DNA of 64,000 nucleotides from Vibrio sp. 05-20-BW147 (GTDB lineage Bacteria; Pseudomonadota; Gammaproteobacteria; Enterobacterales; Vibrionaceae). The DNA is taken from assembly GCF_013369385.1 (NCBI RefSeq), contig NZ_SZTO01000015.1:1-64000 (forward strand), read 5' to 3'. Position numbers and translations under genes: made by a program. Below, one piece after another: positions 25,863 to 33,599 of this stretch. The notes under the pieces were generated by a model. That model was not told the DNA's origin, ran no database searches, and saw only the letters and a list, made by a program, of their open reading frames with translations. Each line of letters starts with the position of its first letter. Position 1 is the stretch's first letter.

Positions 25863-28055
25863 TTAAGCCGCTTGTTGCTGTGTGTGCTCGCCTAACGAGC
25901 GCAGCATTTCACCGTAGAGTGAAAAGACCATATTGGCGGAGTCGATGATCACTTGTTGGTCGTTTGGGTCGGTAATTTGATTCATTAAGCGTTCAAAAAA
26001 CTGCAAGTGGCTCTGGTCGAGCACGCTGTGCGAGGTGAGGTAACTCATCGCTTCGCTAGGAAGTTGCAAGGTGCGTTGAATTTGCTGAGCCATTTGGCCT
26101 CCAATGCCGACACTGGTGCCTTCCAATACCCACACCATGCCAAACAGGGCAAGTGGATTGTGGCGATCGATGTGGTGATAGAGATAGGCCACCATCAACT
26201 CAATCGCGCGTCCCGCTTTGCCTTCGCCAAGATTGTTTTTCACCGCAATGGCATCACCGCCGCAGGCGCGAATGTCGTTTAAGATCCACTCTTGGTGCCC
26301 TTTTTCTTCGTCGATGTATTCTGCCAACGCTTCTCGTACCCACTCGTATTGGCCGGACAGACGCCCCCCACATGCCATGAGAAGCGGCACCGTGTGTTTA
26401 ACGTGGTGATAAGCTTGGGTGAGAAACGCAATATAAAGGGATTTGGAAATCGCGCCACTCATCACTTGGCCGATCACCGGTGCTTGTAACATCTCTTGCT
26501 GTGCAGTGAGTGTGTGTTGTTTGAGTTGGTCGAAAAATGTGTGCATGTGCACCTCCGTGGGCAAAGTCGTCGGCTGTTTGGTGAGTTCGGTGATCTGAAC
26601 CGGATGTTGTAAAAAATGGGTTGGCTGCTGCGCGAGCAGAAACGCAACATCGCGCTCCACGTTTTGTCGTTGCAGCTTGCCATTGGCCGTAAACCAGTCG
26701 CTGATCGTGGTGAGTTGTTCAACCTCAATCAAATAATGGATGCGGGCGTAGTCTGGTAACGACGCGTTTAAGGTAATGAGCTGCTGCGCAAGTTGCGAAC
26801 TCGGCTGGGCGATGGCGCAAAGCGCCTGTTGGCCATCCCCCGTGACAATAAAAGGCTGTCCGGGTAAGAAAATTTGCGCTTGAGATTCAAGCCACTCAGG
26901 GCAAACATTGCGTCCGTAAGCGGTGATGATCAGGTTTTTCTTTCGGCCAGAAAGGTGGACAAAGCCGTCTTCATCGATGCTGGCAAGATCCCCGGTGGCT
27001 AACCACTCTTGCTCAAAAGGCTGTTGCAAATAACCTAAAGCACTGTTGCCTTTGACCAGCAATTCACCATCGTCAGAAATACGGACTTGGCAATGGGGCA
27101 GTGGCTGTCCACAACTGCCTACTTGATGATTCTGGGGCAGATTCAAACAAACCACCGATCCACATTCCGATAAACCATAGCCTTCAAAGGCTGGAATACC
27201 GAGACTATGAGCTTGATGAATCAGCCCCGCGGCGACTTTTGCGCCGCCTACCGCGACAAAGCGAAGCGAATGGGCAAGTTCTGGCTTAGCGTGAACTACG
27301 CCAATCAATGCCATCAACAAGGCGGGGGTAAGCACCAGTGTGGCAGGGTGATAGTGCGCCAGAGCCTTGGCAAAGAGAGCTGGGTCAAATTGGCTTGAGC
27401 CTAATAACCCCACCTTGTGGCCTGGCAGAATGATGGATTGCAGGCCAAGCAACAAGGGCACGTAAATTCCGGTGATGTTCTCTAGCAAGGTGGACAGTGG
27501 CAGCAGCACCAGATGCTCCCCTTGAGTTAAAGCGAGCCCGTTGGCTAACGCTTGGCTGACATTGGCCAAATGTTCGTGGCTCAAGCAGACCCCTTTTGGG
27601 GTTCCTGTCGAACCAGAGGTGAAGGTAATTTTCCCTGTATTAGGCAGATACCCCACTTCTCCGTCACAAGGGCGATGATAAAGCGCCAGCCCAGCCATTT
27701 CACCGAGGTATTGTTGAGCATCAGATTGCCAATCACCCAATAAATAGGAGATCCCTGCCGCTTCTAAACTGTGTGTCACTTGCTGCGGTGAAAAGAACAT
27801 CGGGATTGGCACGATCACCACGTTGGCCATAATCGCAGCGAGATCGACAATCAGCCAATTGAGGCTGTTTTCTGCTCGTAGCGCCAATGCCGAGATGTTG
27901 CGCTCTTGCAGTTGTTGCGCTGTTTGGCGGACCTCCTTCAGCAATTGCTGATAGGTGTAGCTCTGCTCGCGGCCTTCGTCATTGAGGCCGAAGAAAGCCA
28001 CTTGCTCTGGGCGCTGTTCCGCATATTGCTGCAAGGTTTGAATGATGAGGTTCAT
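25863..28055 (-). CDS. Adenylating enzyme fused to a heme-oxygenase-like diiron domain
   Basis: A 730-residue cytoplasmic fusion. Residues 1 to about 490 form an ANL-family acyl-AMP ligase: TSGSTGTPKG at 146-155, EGYGLSECG, the hinge LSGRKKNLIITAYGRNV and a C-terminal subdomain with the catalytic Lys in TANGKLQR. About 510-730 form a helical TenA/heme-oxygenase-like domain. It has EEKGH ending at His587, Glu645 in VLEG, and HSVLDQSH with His676, Asp680 and His683. The Glu and the H-x3-D-x2-H set resemble ligands of heme-oxygenase-like diiron oxidases such as CADD, BesC and UndA. No carrier-protein domain is seen. Likely it activates a carboxylic acid and oxidises the product or a related substrate. 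Second gene of the operon. Confidence 0.88.
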   Translation of the reverse strand: MNLIIQTLQQYAEQRPEQVAFFGLNDEGREQSYTYQQLLKEVRQTAQQLQERNISALALRAENSLNWLIVDLAAIMANVVIVPIPMFFSPQQVTHSLEAAGISYLLGDWQSDAQQYLGEMAGLALYHRPCDGEVGYLPNTGKITFTSGSTGTPKGVCLSHEHLANVSQALANGLALTQGEHLVLLPLSTLLENITGIYVPLLLGLQSIILPGHKVGLLGSSQFDPALFAKALAHYHPATLVLTPALLMALIGVVHAKPELAHSLRFVAVGGAKVAAGLIHQAHSLGIPAFEGYGLSECGSVVCLNLPQNHQVGSCGQPLPHCQVRISDDGELLVKGNSALGYLQQPFEQEWLATGDLASIDEDGFVHLSGRKKNLIITAYGRNVCPEWLESQAQIFLPGQPFIVTGDGQQALCAIAQPSSQLAQQLITLNASLPDYARIHYLIEVEQLTTISDWFTANGKLQRQNVERDVAFLLAQQPTHFLQHPVQITELTKQPTTLPTEVHMHTFFDQLKQHTLTAQQEMLQAPVIGQVMSGAISKSLYIAFLTQAYHHVKHTVPLLMACGGRLSGQYEWVREALAEYIDEEKGHQEWILNDIRACGGDAIAVKNNLGEGKAGRAIELMVAYLYHHIDRHNPLALFGMVWVLEGTSVGIGGQMAQQIQRTLQLPSEAMSYLTSHSVLDQSHLQFFERLMNQITDPNDQQVIIDSANMVFSLYGEMLRSLGEHTQQQAA

Positions 28056-28064
28056 GCTTTCCTC

Positions 28065-28724
28065 CTAGGCGTGGCGCTGCGAGCGTTGAAAGAGGGCATG
28101 CAAGCGGTCTAGCCCTTTTCTCAGGTTTCCGGCCAGAATGCGTGGCTGGTGCTCGTAGTAGCTGCCCCAACTTTCTGCATTGGCGAGGCAGTTTGGATCA
28201 GCGCGAGCAATCTCCTGTGGCTCTAAGCCCATGCGAGTCATCAACGCATGTAGTGGGTCGGTGGCAGTAAAAATGCACCATTCGAAACCCATGGAAACCA
28301 ACATCTCGGCCATCAAGTAAAAATGGATGGGAGAGGTGCCTTTGGTGAATGAGGCCAAGTGGCCAAACTCAATTAAGTTGGCACGTTGGATGTCTGAGGC
28401 AAAACGTTGGGACAGCACATGTTCGGCGGGCTGATCTAAATACTGCTCAAGAAATAGAGGCTCATCTGCCGCAATACGAAATCCACACAGAGAAAGCAGA
28501 TGGCCTTGATGCGCCAACACCAAGTAAGCGGGCATGAACTGGTGCAAATGGGCGGAAAAGGCCAGCTCATAACGCTGTTGGACATACTCAACCGCCGCCT
28601 CCCACATGGGATGTTGTGGATAGACAATCTCTAAGCTCACTTCTTGTAACTGAGCCGTGCCCAGTTTTGACCCAGCAGGCTGTTGTGATGGTTGTGCGGT
28701 CGAGAGTGATGGATTCCGTTTCAT
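28065..28724 (-). CDS. Thermostable-hemolysin family protein, acyltransferase-like
   Basis: A 219-residue protein of the Vibrio thermostable hemolysin (delta-VPH) family, first gene of the operon with AAGGGG before the ATG. The name comes from haemolysis by cloned DNA. The sequence has no signal peptide or pore-forming features. The central part (CGFRIAADEPLFLEQYLDQP, then IEFGHLAS, then MAEMLVSMGFEWCIFTATDP) resembles the GNAT/LuxI-type acyltransferase layout, in which a beta strand with a Glu is followed by a helix binding the acyl donor. I infer an acyltransferase; the hemolysin name may be misleading. It is separated by 9 bases from the adenylating fusion gene, so a shared pathway is likely. 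Confidence 0.87.
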   Translation of the reverse strand: MKRNPSLSTAQPSQQPAGSKLGTAQLQEVSLEIVYPQHPMWEAAVEYVQQRYELAFSAHLHQFMPAYLVLAHQGHLLSLCGFRIAADEPLFLEQYLDQPAEHVLSQRFASDIQRANLIEFGHLASFTKGTSPIHFYLMAEMLVSMGFEWCIFTATDPLHALMTRMGLEPQEIARADPNCLANAESWGSYYEHQPRILAGNLRKGLDRLHALFQRSQRHA

Positions 28725-28819
28725 GATGCGCCCCTTAACTCGTTGGTTACTGACAAGGTAAGAGGCGAAACTTAAGAAACCCTTAAGAGGCCAAACTTTT
28801 TTGTATCGACATGAAGAAA

Positions 28820-28838
28820 CAGCGCCGAAATGGCGCTG
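28820..28838 (-). terminator. Terminator of the GGDEF transcript
   Basis: CAGCGCC at 28820-28826 pairs with GGCGCTG at 28832-28838. Read on the minus strand the stem is followed by TTTCTTC. It lies about 50 bases after the stop of the GGDEF gene and ahead of the hemolysin-family operon, so it separates the two transcripts. Confidence 0.7.
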
Positions 28839-28886
28839 AAAATGAAGAAAAATAGAGTAAGCCAGAAAGGCTAAGGTGATTTTGCT

Positions 28887-29981
28887 TTATCGAGAAAACT
28901 TCATGCGGTACATGCGCTTATCGGCGATGTTAATCAAAGTATCTACGTTGCTCGAATCTTCAGGGAAACATGCTCTGCCGATGCTGGTAGAGAGTTTCGC
29001 TGGGCCATTTTCAAGTTGAATGGGCGGCACAAACAGTTGATGGATCACTTGGTTAAGTACCTGATGTTCATCATCATCCGTGTGTTGACACAATATGGCA
29101 AACTCATCGCCTCCCATACGGCATACTCGCACTTCACTGTGTTCGAGTTGGCGCAACCTTCGTGCGACTTCTTTTAACGCAAGGTCACCAGCTTGGTGAC
29201 CAAGGGTGTCGTTGATGGTTTTAAAACCATTGAGATCAAGTAAGTAAATAGAAAAACGGGCGTTGGCTTCCATCATCTTTTCAATGTGGAGAAACAAACC
29301 AATGCGGTTGGGTAGCTGAGTCAGGGGATCCGTCAGCGCCATTTTTTTGTGGAAACGCGCTTCTTTAAAGAAAAAATATCCCATGATGCCAGCACAGAGT
29401 ACGAAGATGCCTAACAAGACAAACTGAGCTTGATATAAGAGCTGAGCTTGAACTTGTTGCTGTCGGTAAAGTGGGCTCGCCAAACGAAAATTGCGCGCCA
29501 CATAGTCAATCATTGACAGATAGAGCTTGTCTGCGCCGCGATGAAACAATACCGCTGCATTTTCTTCGCCTGCGACTGCACGTTGCAATGTGGGCTCCAG
29601 TGCTTGGAACTGCTCGAACAGTTCAACAAAAAAAACACGCACTTCAGCGCGGGATAAAAACGAGTCACTTTCTCTACTGTTGATGAGCAGATCAAAACGG
29701 CTCCAAGTTAACTCATATTTGAGTTCAACCCGTTTAATGTTGTAGCTGTTCTTTTCAGCGTGTCTCGATTCACTGACCAAATCAGAAAGCTCTTTCGATA
29801 GGTTAAAGAGAAACCAAGTGGCTTGGTTTTGCGAATCGGAATAGGAGCGCGCGAGTGTTCGGGTTTCCTTCAATAACAATATGTTTGCTAACAACAAACT
29901 TAGTGTGATCGCCAATAGCGTGAGCTTTGCGGTCGTGGAAAAGGGGCTTTTATACAAACTTGTCTGTGTTTTGTGCATCAT
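28887..29981 (-). CDS. Membrane-bound GGDEF diguanylate cyclase
   Basis: A 364-residue inner-membrane protein. Helix 1 is at about 19-38, a periplasmic helical domain of about 140 residues follows, helix 2 is at about 184-206, and then comes a GGDEF domain. The active site RMGGDEFAIL is intact, with GGDEF at 290-294, and DLNGFKTINDTLGHQAGD precedes it. The RxxD inhibitory site is absent (RVCR). Predicted to make c-di-GMP from GTP. I chose the ATG at 29981, which overlaps the TGA of the upstream gene (ATGA), so translation is coupled. The frame is open to a TTG at 30011. The upstream periplasmic protein is a likely signal partner. Confidence 0.93.
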   Translation of the reverse strand: MMHKTQTSLYKSPFSTTAKLTLLAITLSLLLANILLLKETRTLARSYSDSQNQATWFLFNLSKELSDLVSESRHAEKNSYNIKRVELKYELTWSRFDLLINSRESDSFLSRAEVRVFFVELFEQFQALEPTLQRAVAGEENAAVLFHRGADKLYLSMIDYVARNFRLASPLYRQQQVQAQLLYQAQFVLLGIFVLCAGIMGYFFFKEARFHKKMALTDPLTQLPNRIGLFLHIEKMMEANARFSIYLLDLNGFKTINDTLGHQAGDLALKEVARRLRQLEHSEVRVCRMGGDEFAILCQHTDDDEHQVLNQVIHQLFVPPIQLENGPAKLSTSIGRACFPEDSSNVDTLINIADKRMYRMKFSR

Positions 29982-30439
29982 TGCGCTATATATATTTGAT
30001 TTATTTGCCAAACCATCTGTGCATGGTAGTACTCAAAGTTCAGTTCTTTCGGAAATGAACTTTGAGGGTAGATCAGCCAAAATGGCCCTTTATCTCGAAT
30101 TTTCATTGGCTTACCGTTCTGCCAATAAGCGATGATCGGCTGATATTTTTCGATGTCTTCTTTCTTTACGTCTGCCGCATAGTCATTCAGTGCGCGTATC
30201 GTGACCTGAGGGGGGATAAATCCATAATACTTAGTCAGAATAGTGCTTAGTTTTACGCCAGTAAACTCGGTTGGTTCATTGACCCACGGAAGCTCGGTCA
30301 CGTACAGCGTGGCTTCCATTTTTTCTAAGTCTTGTATTGTTACCTCAATGGGCAAAGCATCAACGAGCTGAATTTGAAAACTCTCGCTATGGGCGAAAGG
30401 AGCCAGAAAAAGGCTCAGAAATAGAGCAAAACATCTCAT
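29978..30439 (-). CDS. Periplasmic molybdopterin-binding-fold protein
   Basis: A 153-residue secreted protein with signal MRCFALFLSLFLAPFAHS. The mature part resembles the oxidoreductase molybdopterin-binding (sulfite oxidase-like) fold in small form: FTGVKLSTILTKYYG, VTIRALNDYAADV and KGPFWLIYP. It lacks the conserved cysteine that ligates molybdenum in true sulfite oxidases, so a binding or sensory role is more likely than catalysis. Its stop overlaps the GGDEF start by 4 bases. I infer that it is a periplasmic partner of that cyclase. Confidence 0.82.
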   Translation of the reverse strand: MRCFALFLSLFLAPFAHSESFQIQLVDALPIEVTIQDLEKMEATLYVTELPWVNEPTEFTGVKLSTILTKYYGFIPPQVTIRALNDYAADVKKEDIEKYQPIIAYWQNGKPMKIRDKGPFWLIYPQSSFPKELNFEYYHAQMVWQINQIYIAQ

Positions 30440-30961
30440 CCGTGATGCCTTCTAGTTATTGATTCTGACAATATTATAACCCTAATATGCTGGTTTTATA
30501 ACCTTGTTGTGTTGTTTATTTGAACTGTTAAACAACGGGATAGACTGCAAGTCAGGTGTAATCTGTTTTAGTATTAAGACGATAGTAAATCGAGAAGTGA
30601 AAGTGTTGGATGCAGTATATGAATTTGATTCACACACCCTCTAGCGTTGTTTAAGCGTAGGTGAACTGTGAAAACTTTCACTGCCATGAAAAATTCACAA
30701 TCCACTCAGTGAAAACTGGGCCTGCCCTCAATAAAAAATGTGATGACATTAGTCAACCGCCATGAAATGAAACCGATTTCAAAGACAGTAACGCTAAGGT
30801 TTTTTCTTCTATCTAACTGATATAAAAACAGTATCTTCTGCTGAGTGAAGCTCTTGGCGTTTCATGGCTTGCAATGGTCGACAAGCCTGTGAAGCGGGGC
30901 GACATTTTCAAACCTTTCATTCCCTACTATGGCAACCAATAACCATAAACAGGGAACGCTC
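30440..30961 (+). promoter_or_regulatory. Long regulatory region before the first sugar porin
   Basis: This is 522 bases without a gene. It contains GTGAAA-AC-TTTCAC at 30668-30681, a second CAGTGAAA at 30707-30714 that pairs with TTTCACTG at 30676-30683, a TGTGATGACATTAGTCA stretch near 30740 that partly resembles a CRP site, and a LacI-type palindrome at 30768. The porin start has GGGAACGCTC before the ATG. The density of short symmetric sites suggests a regulated sugar promoter. Confidence 0.55.
30768..30781. promoter_or_regulatory. LacI-type operator upstream of porin 1
   Basis: TGAAACCGATTTCA is symmetric at 12 of 14 positions around a central CG and fits the GAAA-n-CG-n-TTTC pattern bound by LacI/GalR regulators. 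It lies about 180 bases before the porin start. The LacI gene at 32575 is the natural candidate. Confidence 0.6.
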
Positions 30962-32242
30962 ATGAAAACCTTACAACTTTTACCTCTTGCTCTTGCGGTG
31001 GCCTCTTCGCTTGCTTCTGTCTCTGCCTTTGCAACCTCGGAATCTGACCTTGATGCGTTAGAAAAACGCATTCAAGAGCTTGAAGCCAAACTGGAAACGG
31101 CTTACGTCTACGATCAACAACCTGCGGTGCTCACGCCAGACACCGAAGTGCCGCTGGGCATTGTGTTTTCCGGCTACGCACGTTACGGCGCGCACTATAC
31201 TGCAGGGGACAACCGCTACGTGCAAGTGGGCAGCAGCGGCGCGGCGGTGGGCCGTTTGGGTAATGAAGCAAACGGTGGCGAGTTTCAGCTTGCGAAAGCC
31301 TTTAAGACCGACGGCGGTGCGATTTGGGACATCGTTTTCATGATGGATCAATGGGGCATTGATCAATGGAGCTCACCGGGTGGTTTGAATTTGAAAAAAG
31401 CCTACGCAGGTGCCACCAATTTGTTTGAAAGCCAGCCTGAGCTTTATGTGTGGGCGGGCCGTGATTTCCATCAGCGTCCGCAACAAGGGCTAAATGACTA
31501 CTTTTGGATGAGCCACGATGGCCAAGGTGGCGGCTTCAAAAACCTTAACTTGGGCGGCGCTAAGTTTGACTTTGGCTTTGTCGGCCAAGTGGACAACGGG
31601 GATGGCGGCGCGCTGGGCAATGACACTGGTATCTATGCCTTAACCTCTCGATTGCACGCGATGGATTTGGGCGCGGCGACGCTCGATCTCTACGCCAACT
31701 ATGGTTTTGCCTCCGATGAAGCGGAGGCAGCAAAACAAGGAGAAACCGCTTGGCAAGTGGGCGCGGTGGTGGATTTTGGTGGCGGCAACAAGCTGACGAT
31801 GAAATACGCCGATGGCGCGGATAACTCGGCGTTTGATTTAGCGGGTGATCAACAAGTGACTTACCTCAGCTGGGAAGGCAGCTTTAACCCGTCACAGCCG
31901 CTGTATATCGATTACTTGGCCTCTTTCAAAAACATCTCGGGTAAAGATGTGGATGAAAAAAATGAATACTCGGCGATCGTACGGCCCATGTACAACTGGA
32001 GCGATGTTCATTCCACTTGGTTAGAAGCGGGCTACGCGCTGGAAGATTTTGACAACGGCGATGAAAAATCGGGTTGGAAAGTCACGCTTTCACAAAACAT
32101 CTCGATGGGTGGATTGCCTTGGAGCCGTCCGATGTTGCGCTTTTACGCCACAGTGGGTGATGTAGACAGCACCGTTTCGGGTGTGGATCAAGCCAAGCAA
32201 GATACGCTGAGCGTGGGCGCAATGTGGGAAGCGTGGTGGTAA
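30962..32242 (+). CDS. Carbohydrate porin, LamB/ScrY type (porin 1)
   Basis: A 426-residue outer-membrane porin. The signal peptide MKTLQLLPLALAVASSLASV is followed by SAFA, and a short coiled coil (LDALEKRIQELEAKLE) precedes the barrel, as in ScrY/LamB-type porins of Vibrio. The barrel shows FSGYARYGAHYT, AYAGATNLFE, VWAGRDFHQR, WLEAGYALEDF and the terminal MWEAWW, which ends in the aromatic residue needed for assembly. The ATG at 30962 is chosen over 30929 to give a normal signal. It probably takes up beta-glucosides for block A. Regulation by LacI at 30768 and 32397-32542 is likely. Confidence 0.92.
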   Translation: MKTLQLLPLALAVASSLASVSAFATSESDLDALEKRIQELEAKLETAYVYDQQPAVLTPDTEVPLGIVFSGYARYGAHYTAGDNRYVQVGSSGAAVGRLGNEANGGEFQLAKAFKTDGGAIWDIVFMMDQWGIDQWSSPGGLNLKKAYAGATNLFESQPELYVWAGRDFHQRPQQGLNDYFWMSHDGQGGGFKNLNLGGAKFDFGFVGQVDNGDGGALGNDTGIYALTSRLHAMDLGAATLDLYANYGFASDEAEAAKQGETAWQVGAVVDFGGGNKLTMKYADGADNSAFDLAGDQQVTYLSWEGSFNPSQPLYIDYLASFKNISGKDVDEKNEYSAIVRPMYNWSDVHSTWLEAGYALEDFDNGDEKSGWKVTLSQNISMGGLPWSRPMLRFYATVGDVDSTVSGVDQAKQDTLSVGAMWEAWW

Positions 32243-32396
32243 CACCTTAACGCGCATGGCCGAAGGGGCGCCTTTGGCCATGCTTTTCGCTCTATCCTAT
32301 TTTCTCTCTTAATCATGAGCTCCCCTTAGTCGATTCGCCTGAAAGATGAACGCCAGTGGTGATGCTTTGCTGTGAACAGCCGCCATGAATGTCGCC

Positions 32397-32413
32397 CATG
32401 AAACAGTTTCATG
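32397..32413. promoter_or_regulatory. 17-base LacI-type palindrome
   Basis: CATGAAACAGTTTCATG is a perfect palindrome around a central A. It lies between porin 1 and the LacI gene. A second site with GAAAGCGGTTTC follows 118 bases downstream. This pair could form a repression loop at the promoter of the LacI-ABC operon. Confidence 0.65.
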
Positions 32414-32530
32414 AGCGCTAAATAAAGTGAGTTGGCCTTCATTATTTAAGCATTTACTCATTTTAACCCCCACTTGGCTGTGATCTTGATCGCGCGTCTC
32501 TAGCGGAGAATAGGAAATACTTAGCGGCAT

Positions 32531-32542
32531 GAAAGCGGTTTC
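32531..32542. promoter_or_regulatory. LacI-type operator before the block A regulator
   Basis: GAAAGCGGTTTC lies 32 bases ahead of the GTG start of the LacI gene, as expected for autoregulation. The same 12 bases occur at 41345-41356, upstream of a block B gene. Confidence 0.65.
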
Positions 32543-32574
32543 GACAACAAGGCGCAAACGTAAGGAGTAAAAGA

Positions 32575-33579
32575 GTGGCAACGATTAAAGATGTATCGGA
32601 ATACGCAGGCGTGTCTCAAGCAACCGTTTCTCGGGTTGTGAATGGCTCTTGCCGCGTTAGCCACGACAAAAAACTCCGCGTTGAAAAAGCGATCCAAGTG
32701 TTGGGCTATCGGCCGAACGCCATCGCTCAAGCGCTTGCTTCTAGCCGCACTGGCAGTATTGGCATCATCGTGCCCGAACTGGGTGGGCCGTTTTACTCCG
32801 GCATTTTGCACTGCATTGAAGAACAGTTTCGCCGTTTTGGTTACCACGTGATTGTCACCGCCGGTCACAACAGTGAGCAGAGCCAACGGGAATCGGTGGA
32901 ATTTCTTCTCGGCAGACGAGTGGACGCAATGATCCTCCACACGCAAAACCTGTCGGATGACTATTTAATTGAGTTGGAAAGCAAAGGCATTCCACTGGTG
33001 CTGGTGAATCGTTTTATACCCGAGCTCGCCAGCAGCTGTATTGACATTGATAACGAGCTGGGTGGACGGCTGGCAACGGAATATCTGTTGCAACGTGGCC
33101 ACCACAGCATCGCCTGTATTACCGGACCTCTGGACAAATCTGACGCACGGGGGCGTTTACAAGGTTACCGCAAAGCTTTAGAGGCGGCGGGCATCGAGTA
33201 TGACGAGGCGTTGGTGTCCGAGGCTGGTTTTACCGAAGAGAGTGGCGCAAGTGCCATGCGAAAATTACTCAATCGTGGACACACTTTTTCTGCGGTATTC
33301 GCGTGTAACGATCACATGGCGTTTGGCGCTTTCGAGGTAATGAAAGAGCAACGAATTCGAATTCCCGAAGACGTTTCTCTGGTGGGGTTTGATGACATTT
33401 TGTTTGCGCGCTACTTAACTCCCGCGCTGACCACCGTCAATTTCCCCATTGAGCAAATGAGTCTGGAGGCAGTACAGCTCACTTTGCAAATATTGAATAA
33501 AAACAAACGTGACGTGAATTTTCGCCTATCGCCAACCTTGGTGATCCGAGAGTCCGTTAACGTGAGTTCGACCCTATAA
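32575..33579 (+). CDS. LacI-family regulator, block A
   Basis: A 334-residue LacI/GalR regulator. The HTH is ATIKDVSEYAGVSQATVSRV, followed by the hinge helix GYRPNAIAQALASSR. The periplasmic-binding-like core has IGIIVPELGGPFYSG and VGFDDILFARYLTPALTTV. The start is a GTG with AAGGAG upstream. It shares long stretches with the third LacI protein (gene at 51134-52144), such as DNELGG and ACITG, so the two are paralogues with probably similar operators. It leads the block A operon, 20 bases ahead of the binding-protein gene. The effector is likely a beta-glucoside. Confidence 0.93.
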   Translation: MATIKDVSEYAGVSQATVSRVVNGSCRVSHDKKLRVEKAIQVLGYRPNAIAQALASSRTGSIGIIVPELGGPFYSGILHCIEEQFRRFGYHVIVTAGHNSEQSQRESVEFLLGRRVDAMILHTQNLSDDYLIELESKGIPLVLVNRFIPELASSCIDIDNELGGRLATEYLLQRGHHSIACITGPLDKSDARGRLQGYRKALEAAGIEYDEALVSEAGFTEESGASAMRKLLNRGHTFSAVFACNDHMAFGAFEVMKEQRIRIPEDVSLVGFDDILFARYLTPALTTVNFPIEQMSLEAVQLTLQILNKNKRDVNFRLSPTLVIRESVNVSSTL

Positions 33580-33599
33580 AAACCATTAAGGACAATACC

